Assembly (NCBI GenBank): GCA_031264895.1
Contig: JAISDI010000076.1
Coordinates: 1-7,999, forward strand
Reading direction: 5' to 3'
From: Endomicrobium sp.
GTDB taxonomy: Bacteria; Elusimicrobiota; Endomicrobiia; Endomicrobiales; Endomicrobiaceae
Length of the DNA stretch: 7,999 bases
The position numbers and the translations under genes were made by a program. Of the stretch, positions 1 through 5,693 are shown piece by piece; positions within the stretch are counted from its first letter, which is position 1, and each line of letters starts with the position of its first letter. Under the pieces are notes generated by a model. The model saw only the letters and a program-made list of their open reading frames with translations. It ran no database searches and was not told the DNA's origin.

Positions 1-72
1 AGACGAACGACAAAGACAAAAGTAAAGGCAACTTAAAAATGACAGAAAGGTTTCTCTAAACCCCCCTTAGTC

Positions 73-99
73 GTCACTCTGAACTCGTTTCAGGGTCTG
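73..99 (+). repeat. Palindromic repeat, copy 1 (CTGAA/TTCAG stem)
   Basis: A 27-base element begins GTCA and ends TCTG. Its arms, 76-83 and 89-96, pair over 8 positions (one a T-G wobble) around a 5-base loop. Bases 72-100 match 25 of 29 positions of copy 2 at 211-239. A run of seven T at 107-113 lies about ten bases past the hairpin, so it could act as a weak terminator for a gene left of the window. That distance is longer than usual for an intrinsic terminator. Confidence 0.7.
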
Positions 100-165
100 T
101 TGTTAATTTTTTTCTCTACGAGATGCTGAAATAAATTCATATGACAAAACAGCTAAACGGCAAAA

Positions 166-196
166 TGGATCCCCGATTAAAACATTCGGGGATGAC
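166..196 (-). repeat. Palindromic repeat, copy 3 (CCCCGA stem)
   Basis: Read on the minus strand, this 31-base element begins GTCA and ends TCCA. A perfect 8-base stem (ATCCCCGA at 169-176 with TCGGGGAT at 186-193) encloses a 9-base A+T-rich loop. No T-run follows on either strand, so it does not look like an intrinsic terminator. It is the inverted counterpart of the element at 388-418: same length, same stem and loop sizes, different loop sequence. Confidence 0.7.
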
Positions 197-211
197 AAAC
201 TAGACTAGTGT

Positions 212-238
212 GTCACCCTGAACTTGTTTCAGTGTCTG
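212..238 (+). repeat. Palindromic repeat, copy 2 (CTGAA/TTCAG stem)
   Basis: This is a second, diverged copy of the element at 73-99, with the same 27-base length, GTCA start and TCTG end. The core stem CTGAA (218-222) pairs with TTCAG (228-232) around CTTGT. The outer arm is interrupted by a C-T mismatch where copy 1 has a T-G wobble. Confidence 0.7.
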
Positions 239-275
239 TAGTTTGCTAGGCGGCATAATACGACAACTGCAACAG

Positions 276-329
276 CAGATTCCGAAACAGGCCTGTCCCG
301 TAAGGTCTTAATACGGGATTCGCAATGAC
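276..329 (-). repeat. Longer palindromic repeat, copy 5, with inserted palindrome
   Basis: Read on the minus strand, this 54-base element begins GTCA and ends TCTG, like copies 1 and 2. The inner stem TCCCGTA (296-302) pairs perfectly with TACGGGA (312-318). An outer stem TTCCGAA (280-286) pairs with TTCGCAA (319-325) with one mismatch. The two stem segments are contiguous on one arm. On the other arm nine extra bases (287-295) separate them, and these with the next T form the perfect palindrome ACAGGCCTGT (287-296). Confidence 0.65.
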
Positions 330-339
330 GGCATGTGAG

Positions 340-364
340 CAGAAAATTCAAGTGGGTTGATGAC
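340..364 (-). repeat. Possible degenerate sixth palindromic repeat
   Basis: On the minus strand it begins GTCA and ends CTG. A 4-base stem (TCAA 348-351 with TTGA 357-360) encloses five bases. It is followed by the same ACTAG-type flank as copy 3, through the shared 13-mer at 359-371. The short stem could be chance; the shared flank is the main support. Confidence 0.3.
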
Positions 365-387
365 AAACTAGCAGAATTATCTTTGTC

Positions 388-418
388 GTCATCCACGAGT
401 GTCTTTGTCGGGGATCCA
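388..418 (+). repeat. Palindromic repeat, copy 4 (CCACGA stem)
   Basis: A 31-base element begins GTCA and ends TCCA. ATCCACGA (391-398) pairs with TCGGGGAT (408-415) with one A-G mismatch around a 9-base loop. It is inverted relative to copy 3 at 166-196. No T-run follows the hairpin. It is the repeat nearest to the first gene, ending 88 bases before its start codon. Confidence 0.65.
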
Positions 419-506
419 TGTTAAATACAAATCAATGGATTGATAACGAATCTTTTGAATTTAATTTTTTTAAGGTTTTGATAGAAACCCAATAAGGTAA
501 AAAATA

Positions 507-842
507 ATGTTTTTAAAATATGCTATTGCAATAATGATCAACACGTTTTTGGGGCCTGGCGTAGGGCATTTGTTTTTGAAGAAAGTTAAGAAGGGATTTA
601 TAATATTGGCAATAGCGCTGCTGTTGTTGGTAATAATGTCGGCGGTTTTAATTTCTTCGGTAGATTCTAACTCCGTTCCCACAGATTTTGCTTTAATGAA
701 AATTTTTGCCAGAGAGCTTATAACGCAAAATGCGGGGAAACTTAAATTTTTCAATTATGCGCTGATGATATTGTGGGCGTATTCGTATGCCGACATAATT
801 ATGTATGCTGTTGAAGAGCGTAAAAAAAATGCGGCAAAATAA
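507..842 (+). CDS. Small integral membrane protein, unrecognised
   Basis: This 111-residue protein has no family I can name with confidence. The N-terminal part (about 3-25) contains a GPGVGHLF motif at about residues 16-23, resembling the P-G-x-G-H-x-Y/F turn of TM2-like and similar small membrane proteins. It is followed by a basic KKVKK patch and a very hydrophobic helix (about 30-51). A polar linker follows, then a second or third helix (about 80-101) and a charged lysine-rich tail, so two or three membrane spans are likely. The start is supported by AAGG at 494-497, nine bases upstream. It is the first gene of the run and overlaps nnrE by 14 bases, so the two are probably translationally coupled. 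Function is unknown; the TM2 likeness is an impression from one motif. Confidence 0.75.
   Translation: MFLKYAIAIMINTFLGPGVGHLFLKKVKKGFIILAIALLLLVIMSAVLISSVDSNSVPTDFALMKIFARELITQNAGKLKFFNYALMILWAYSYADIIMYAVEERKKNAAK
813..818 (+). promoter_or_regulatory. Ribosome binding site that decides the nnrE start
   Basis: GAAGAG lies ten bases before the ATG at 829. The alternative in-frame ATG at 805 has no purine-rich site at a suitable distance and would only add eight lysine/leucine-rich residues before the family's usual N-terminus. The 829 start is therefore preferred. Confidence 0.45.
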
Positions 843-1512
843 AAAAACTGACATATTTGCATCCGTTAAACAAATGCGCGCCATAGACGCTAGGACATAT
901 GCAATATATGGAATTTCTTCGCTTATATTGATGGAAAACGCAGGACAGGCCGTTGCGCGCGAAGCTAAAAAAGTGTTGAAAAAAAACGGAAATAAAAGTA
1001 TTGCCGTAATTTGCGGTTCCGGCAACAATGCAGGCGACGGATTTGTTGCAGCCAGATATCTGTTGAATGAAGGTTATAGAGTAAAAGTAATATTGGCTAA
1101 ATCTCCTAAATCTTTTAAAGGCGATTGTAAAATAAATTTTGACATTTTGAAAAAACTTAAAGCGGATATTTGTTCTTTTAGACGGCAAAGTATAGAGGAG
1201 GGAGTTGTTATTGACGCTGTTTTTGGCACAGGCATCAGCGGTATTGTCGAAGGACGTACGGCAAAAATTATAAGCGAGATAAATAAATCCGGAGCTTATA
1301 AAATTTCCGTAGATATTCCTTCGGGTATGGACGGCGACAGCGGCGGAATTATGGGCTGTGCCGTAAAAGCCGATAAAACCGTAACTTTTGCCTTGCTTAA
1401 AAGAGCTTTCAAAAATAAATCGGCAAAACGGTATACGGGAAAAATAATAGCTGCGGATATCGGGATTCCTAAAATAGTTGTAAAGGATATAATAAAAAAT
1501 GAAAAGAATTAA
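829..1512 (+). CDS. nnrE: NAD(P)H-hydrate epimerase (YjeF N-terminal domain)
   Basis: This 227-residue cytosolic enzyme is predicted to interconvert the R and S forms of hydrated NADH/NADPH, so that the partner dehydratase NnrD can restore the cofactor. It shows the family signature throughout: a helical start with MRAIDARTYAIYG (16-28) and MENAGQAVA (35-43), the nucleotide-binding GSGNNAGDG (63-71), DAVFGTGISG (129-138), the catalytic-region Asp in DIPSG (162-166), and a C-terminal GKIIAADIGIP (204-214). The canonical second Gly of NNGGDG is Ala here, a mild change. The length matches an epimerase-only protein; the dehydratase domain fused in E. coli is absent and NnrD is not in the window. 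It overlaps both neighbours by 14 bases. A run of eight A (822-829) runs into its start codon. The family assignment is firm. Confidence 0.93.
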   Translation: MRQNKKTDIFASVKQMRAIDARTYAIYGISSLILMENAGQAVAREAKKVLKKNGNKSIAVICGSGNNAGDGFVAARYLLNEGYRVKVILAKSPKSFKGDCKINFDILKKLKADICSFRRQSIEEGVVIDAVFGTGISGIVEGRTAKIISEINKSGAYKISVDIPSGMDGDSGGIMGCAVKADKTVTFALLKRAFKNKSAKRYTGKIIAADIGIPKIVVKDIIKNEKN

Positions 1513-2797
1513 AATATTGTTTATGATGACACTTTGCCTCGCAATTATGTGCGGCTGTGTTTCAAAAGGAGTGAAAAGAGTGAAATATGATAACGGACTT
1601 ACTTCAATATTGAGGAGCGATAAAAACAGCCTTGCCGCTTCTGTTGCGGTTTATGTCAGAACCGGCGCCGTAAACGAAAAACCGCATCAGGCGGGGCTTT
1701 CACATTTTCTTGAACATTTGATGTTTAAAGGCAGCAAAAATTACCCGGGGGACGCGCTCAGCCGCAGGGTCGAAAATATGGGCGGCTACATAAACGCGGC
1801 GACGTCAAGCGAGTATACAATGTATTATGTGGACGTGCAAAGGGACGGAGTCGAAGATGCGGTTAAGATGCTTGCCGATACAATGCAAAATCCTCTTTTT
1901 CCCGAAGATGAAGTAAACAGGGAAAGAAAAGTAGTTATCGAAGAAATACAAAGATATTCCGACAGACCGTTTGCGGTTTTGGACGAAACGTTTACGGAAA
2001 ATATATATGAAAAAAGCGCATTGAGAAACAGCGTCATAGGCACGGAAAAAGTTATATCGTCTGTACCAAGGGACGAAATTTTTGATTATTACGCCGCGCA
2101 TTATGTCGCGCAGAATATGACTGTAGTAATTTCCGGCAATTTTGACGAAGACAAAATAAGCGCTCTCGTCGGAGAAACTTTTGGAAAATTTGAAAAAAAG
2201 CCGCTTCCTGAAGAGCCGTTGCTTTTTGAAGAAGCTCATGAAGGTAAAGAGATAGCTAAAAAAGGTAAGGTCGAAGTGGGTTATTTGATTTCGGGTTTTT
2301 TGGGGCCTGACGCAAGTTCAGACGATATTTTTGCAGCCGACCTTACAATGCAGGTCTTGGGCGGGGGGAAATCTTCAAGACTTTACAGAGTTTTAAAAGA
2401 AGAAAAGCAGATTGTCTATTCGATCAACTCGTCTTTCCAGACGATGAGAGGCACCGGGTGCGTTTATATAACCGCCGTATTCGAGCCTGAAAATTATGAA
2501 GAAATAAAAAAAGAAATAAGCGTTCAAATACAAAACATTCTTGATAACGGAATAACCGTAGAAGAGCTTGAAAGGGCTAAACTTTCTATGAAAACCGGGT
2601 GGAGTTTTGCTTTTGAAAAACCGTCTAATATAGGTTATGCCTACGGCATTTGGAATTTAATGGGCAGACCGGAAATAGTAGACGAATTTTTAGCTAAAAT
2701 GGCCGCCTTAAAAGTTTCCGACGCGCAGGAGTTTCTAAAAAAATATTATAACAAAGATTGCGTAATAAACGCGGCTTTGCTTCCGGAAGATAAATAA
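1499..2797 (+). CDS. M16 family zinc peptidase, active subunit, probable lipoprotein
   Basis: This 432-residue protein is of the size of M16B (processing-peptidase-like) enzymes. A basic start and hydrophobic stretch end in CGC at 18-20, a probable lipoprotein cleavage site before Cys20, although Met at -3 and Cys at -2 are unusual. The inverted zinc motif HFLEH (69-73) gives ligands His69 and His73 and the catalytic Glu72. The third ligand is probably Glu149 in VVIEEI, 76 residues after His73 as the family requires. The C-terminal half carries the Gly-rich GGGKSSRLY with Arg294 and Tyr307, the conserved substrate-contacting pair. It would cut peptides or unfolded proteins outside the cytoplasm. 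AAAGGA at 1482-1487 supports the start. The next gene, two bases on, encodes an inactive homologue, its likely partner. Substrate unknown. Confidence 0.93.
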   Translation: MKRIKILFMMTLCLAIMCGCVSKGVKRVKYDNGLTSILRSDKNSLAASVAVYVRTGAVNEKPHQAGLSHFLEHLMFKGSKNYPGDALSRRVENMGGYINAATSSEYTMYYVDVQRDGVEDAVKMLADTMQNPLFPEDEVNRERKVVIEEIQRYSDRPFAVLDETFTENIYEKSALRNSVIGTEKVISSVPRDEIFDYYAAHYVAQNMTVVISGNFDEDKISALVGETFGKFEKKPLPEEPLLFEEAHEGKEIAKKGKVEVGYLISGFLGPDASSDDIFAADLTMQVLGGGKSSRLYRVLKEEKQIVYSINSSFQTMRGTGCVYITAVFEPENYEEIKKEISVQIQNILDNGITVEELERAKLSMKTGWSFAFEKPSNIGYAYGIWNLMGRPEIVDEFLAKMAALKVSDAQEFLKKYYNKDCVINAALLPEDK

Positions 2798-2798
2798 T

Positions 2799-4088
2799 AT
2801 GAAAAAAATTATATTGACGTTATTATTGTTTTTAATATCCCAGTCCGCTTTTGGAGGAGAAATGGAAGAGTTCAGGCTAAAAAATAACATAAAAGTAATA
2901 TTTGACCAAACAAACGGCATAGGCGTAGTTTCGATGAAAGTTTTTACGCCCGTCGCCGCGGTATCGGAGACAAAAGAAAATGCCGGGATATCGGTATTGG
3001 CCGCAAATCTTATGGTCAAATCAACAAAAAACCGTTCAAGCGAAATTTTGGCGCGCGACGCCGACAATATAGGCGCGGATCTTTCGGCTTCGGTAGATTA
3101 TGACGCGCAGCATATAAATATAAGTTTTTTGTCCGAATATTTTGATAAAGCAGCGGAAATACTTTCCGACGCGGTAAAAAATCCGGCTTTTAACGATGAC
3201 GAGATAATCGCCGAAAAGAAAAATATTATAGCCGGTCTCAATGCAAGAAAAGACAGCATATTCAATACCGCCATAGATAATTTTACGCTGGATTTTTATA
3301 AAAATACTCCGTATGCGCTTACCGTTTTGGGGAGCGAAGAAAGTTTAAACGCTGTCACTCGCATTCAGCTTGAGGCATGGCATAAATATTCGTTTAATTC
3401 TTCAAATATATTGATATCGGTTTCGGGCAATATTGATAAAAAAACTCTCAAAAATTCTCTTGAAAAATATTTCGGAGACATTGAATCCGGCGATAAATTT
3501 AAAGATTCGGATTTTGGCGTTGACAATAAGGAGTCAAAAACAGTTAACGTTAAGGGCAAATTTAATCAGGCTTATATCATGAAAGGTTTTCCCGCGCCGA
3601 ATTTGAAAAGTAAAGACGCGGCGGTTTTAAAAGTCGCGGGAGCGGTTCTCGGCGGCAGAATGACAAGCAGGCTTTTTACGGAATTAAGAGAAAAGCTGGG
3701 GCTTGCTTATGAAGTCAGCGCGATCTATCCTTCAAGGACGCATGAAAGTTATTTTATTATTTATATTGGTTTGGATAAAAAAAATATTGATCTCACTTTA
3801 AGAAAAATAGACGAAATACTAAAAGATATTTGCAGCAATGAAGTTGACGAGCAGGAATTGAAAGATACAAAAACTTATATTAAAGGGCTGTATATAATGG
3901 ACAGACAGACCGTAGGCAGAAAATCGTTTTATTACGGCTGGCGTGAAACCGTTGGACAGGGATACGGTTATGACAATAAATATCTTGAAGATATAGAAAA
4001 AGTAAGTTCAAAAGATATTCTTGATACTCTAAATAAAATTTTTAAACAAAACTCTCTGACCATAATAGTAAGACCGGATGAAAAATAA
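2799..4088 (+). CDS. M16 family peptidase homologue, inactive partner subunit
   Basis: This 429-residue exported protein has a Sec-type signal peptide (about 1-19, cleavage likely after AFG). It aligns along its length with the preceding M16 peptidase. Where that protein has HFLEH, this one has VLAAN (66-70), so both His ligands and the catalytic Glu are replaced. At the expected third-ligand position there is Gly146, so all four key residues are lost. The C-terminal domain keeps GGRMTSRLF and the Arg291/Tyr304 pair needed for substrate binding and clamshell closure. This is the pattern of M16B heterodimers, in which one subunit holds zinc and the other the R/Y motif, though here the active subunit also keeps its own R/Y pair. 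GGAAGA at 2785-2790 is the ribosome site. It is likely the partner of the upstream protein rather than a decayed gene, as the frame is intact. Confidence 0.92.
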   Translation: MKKIILTLLLFLISQSAFGGEMEEFRLKNNIKVIFDQTNGIGVVSMKVFTPVAAVSETKENAGISVLAANLMVKSTKNRSSEILARDADNIGADLSASVDYDAQHINISFLSEYFDKAAEILSDAVKNPAFNDDEIIAEKKNIIAGLNARKDSIFNTAIDNFTLDFYKNTPYALTVLGSEESLNAVTRIQLEAWHKYSFNSSNILISVSGNIDKKTLKNSLEKYFGDIESGDKFKDSDFGVDNKESKTVNVKGKFNQAYIMKGFPAPNLKSKDAAVLKVAGAVLGGRMTSRLFTELREKLGLAYEVSAIYPSRTHESYFIIYIGLDKKNIDLTLRKIDEILKDICSNEVDEQELKDTKTYIKGLYIMDRQTVGRKSFYYGWRETVGQGYGYDNKYLEDIEKVSSKDILDTLNKIFKQNSLTIIVRPDEK

Positions 4089-5691
4089 ATTAATCCCGTT
4101 TTTATTTCTGTTTTTCGCCGCGTGTTCTTCCGGCGTAACTGATAAAAAGCATGAATCGCCGCAATACGACGGCGCGCCTGTTTACGGAGACGCTTTTATT
4201 ACCGCAATAGCAAGCGACGCGTCTTTTTTAAACCCTATTCTTGCAAGCGATACTCCCAGCGGAGCGGTAAATGCAATGCTGTTTAACGGGCTTCTAAAAT
4301 ATGACGAAAATTTAAATATTGCCTGCGATTTGGCGGAAAGTTTTGAAGTTTCGCAAGACGGGCTTGTCATAACGTTCCGCCTGAAAAGAAACGTTAAATG
4401 GCATGACGGAAAACCTTTTACCGCAAAAGACGTTAAATTTACATACGACATTCTTGTCGATACAAATACAAAAACTCCTTATTCTTCAAGTTTTATGCTC
4501 GTCAAAGAACTGGAAATAGTCGACGATTATACGGTAAAAGCGCATTATGAACAGCCTTTTGCCCCGAATCTTGAAAGTTGGGGAATGTCTATTATTGCCG
4601 AGCATGTTTTCAGAGGTACAAATTTTAATGATGCGCCAGCTAACAGAAAACCGGTGGGGACGGGGCCTTATAAATTCGAATCATGGCAGACTGATCAAAA
4701 AATCGTTCTTAAAGCTAACCCTGATTATTTTGAAGGAAAACCTTATCTGAGCAAATATATCATAAGAATAGTGCCGGACTCTTCAGTGCAGTTTCTTGAA
4801 TTAAGAAACGAATCTCTCGATTCCGTCGACTTGACGCCTGACCAATGGAATGCTTACGACAGCTTTTTTAAGAGTTATGACAAATACAGGCAGGCGACGT
4901 TTTCTTTTACTTTTTTGGGTTTCAACCGTCTGCGCAAACCGTTTGATAATAAAGATTTTATGAAAGCCGTCGAGTTAGCGATAAATAAAAAAGACATAAT
5001 AGACGGAGTTCTTTTAGGAACGGGCATTGAAATCAACGGCATTTATCCGCCGCAAAGCTGGGCGTATAAAGAGATCCCTAAAAGCGAATATGATCCGAAA
5101 AAAGCTTTGGATATTCTAAAATCTATCGGATTTCTGGATATAGACAATGACGGGTATCTTGAATATAACGGAAAACCTTTTGATTTTACCATAACGACAA
5201 ATCAGGGAAACAAACAAAGAGAATTGAGCGCGGAAATTATCCAGCAGCATCTGAAAAAAATAGGTATAAACGTAAATATAAGAATCATAGAGTTCAGTAC
5301 TTTTATCAATCAGTATATAGCAAAAAGAGAGTTTGACGCCGTTATCATAGGCTGGAGCACTACGCTTGACCCAGACCAATATTCGCTGTGGCATTCCGGG
5401 CAGACGGCGCCGCGTCAGTATAATTTTCTTTCATACAATAATCCTAAAATCGATAAACTCTTAGAGCAAGCCAGAACGACTTTTGATATGGGAAAAAGAA
5501 AAAAAATGTATCATGAAATACAAGATATAATGTATGAAGATCCTCCGTGCATATTTTTGTATTTTCCCGACAGTTTGTCCGCTTTGCATAAAAGATTTCG
5601 GGACGTTAAAGATTTTCCGATAGGCGTGGGATATAATTTTATAGAATGGTGGACGCCGAGAGCCGAAGTAAAATATTCTTTTCAGGAATAA
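4078..5691 (+). CDS. Family 5 extracellular solute-binding lipoprotein of a peptide-type ABC importer
   Basis: This 537-residue protein is the external ligand receptor that hands substrate to the permeases encoded next. A short hydrophobic leader ends in FAAC (13-16), a lipobox with Phe at -3, so Cys16 should carry lipid. Family marks are LAESFEVSQDG (85-95), RNVKWHDGKPFTAKDVKFTYD (104-124 region), GTGPYKFESW (194-203), NPDYFEGKPYL (214-224) and a C-terminal GWSTTLDPDQYSLWHSGQ (425-442). An Asp-rich DIDNDG loop at 354-359 resembles a calcium-binding loop. The Asp that follows Trp by three residues in DppA and OppA, and holds the peptide N-terminus, is Thr429 here, so the ligand may not be a classical peptide. 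It overlaps the upstream gene by 11 bases with only a weak ribosome site, suggesting translational coupling. Family certain, ligand unknown. Confidence 0.93.
   Translation: MKNKLIPFLFLFFAACSSGVTDKKHESPQYDGAPVYGDAFITAIASDASFLNPILASDTPSGAVNAMLFNGLLKYDENLNIACDLAESFEVSQDGLVITFRLKRNVKWHDGKPFTAKDVKFTYDILVDTNTKTPYSSSFMLVKELEIVDDYTVKAHYEQPFAPNLESWGMSIIAEHVFRGTNFNDAPANRKPVGTGPYKFESWQTDQKIVLKANPDYFEGKPYLSKYIIRIVPDSSVQFLELRNESLDSVDLTPDQWNAYDSFFKSYDKYRQATFSFTFLGFNRLRKPFDNKDFMKAVELAINKKDIIDGVLLGTGIEINGIYPPQSWAYKEIPKSEYDPKKALDILKSIGFLDIDNDGYLEYNGKPFDFTITTNQGNKQRELSAEIIQQHLKKIGINVNIRIIEFSTFINQYIAKREFDAVIIGWSTTLDPDQYSLWHSGQTAPRQYNFLSYNNPKIDKLLEQARTTFDMGKRKKMYHEIQDIMYEDPPCIFLYFPDSLSALHKRFRDVKDFPIGVGYNFIEWWTPRAEVKYSFQE
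5684..5687 (+). promoter_or_regulatory. Ribosome binding site that decides the permease start
   Basis: AGGA lies six bases before the ATG at 5694. The longer reading from the ATG at 5646 would add 16 residues lying inside the preceding coding sequence, with no hydrophobic or family-like character. Permeases of this family begin close to the MFNYLIKRL that 5694 gives. Confidence 0.6.
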
Positions 5692-5693
5692 TC

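Larger units (their letters stand above)
1..506. other. Gene-free repeat-rich intergenic tract
   Basis: No open reading frame with family-like content or a good ribosome binding site is visible on either strand in this stretch. It is filled with short hairpin repeats, annotated separately. An exact 13-base direct repeat, GATGACAAACTAG, occurs at 191-203 and 359-371. No tRNA-like cloverleaf or regular repeat-spacer array is seen. The last 85 bases (421-506) are free of these hairpins, very A+T-rich, and should hold the promoter of the operon. A TTGATA at 440-445 could be a -35 box, but no convincing -10 hexamer stands at the right distance, so no promoter is called. The tract's left edge is the window edge, so the upstream gene is not seen. 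Confidence 0.75.

Noticed and set aside
391..415. Intrinsic terminator just before the operon
   Set aside because: The hairpin is good, but no T-run follows it on either strand; it fits better as one of the dispersed repeats.
73..418. CRISPR array
   Set aside because: The repeats differ in sequence, length and orientation and are irregularly spaced; no uniform repeats or spacers and no cas genes are present.
440..465. Promoter with TTGATA and TTTAAT
   Set aside because: The spacing between the two hexamers is only 14 bases, too short for a standard sigma-70 promoter, and the tract is so A/T-rich that such matches are expected by chance.
470..754. Minus-strand open frame opposite the small membrane protein gene
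   Set aside because: No ribosome site and no family-like content. The plus-strand frame has a good ribosome site, membrane-protein composition and coupling to nnrE.
693..1188. Overlapping minus-strand frames opposite nnrE
   Set aside because: They lie antisense to a clearly recognised enzyme and show only phenylalanine- and isoleucine-rich sequence expected from reversing A/T-rich codons.
2799..4088. Second M16 gene as a pseudogene
   Set aside because: It lost its metal site, but the frame is intact over the full family length, with signal peptide, ribosome site and the Arg/Tyr motif kept, so a non-catalytic subunit is more likely.
4547..4750. Plus-strand 67-residue frame inside the binding-protein gene
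   Set aside because: It is out of frame within a well-supported gene, has no ribosome site and no recognisable content.
5646..5693. Longer N-terminus for the DppB-type permease
   Set aside because: The added residues are polar and inside the previous gene; the ATG at 5694 has AGGA six bases upstream and gives the family's usual start.
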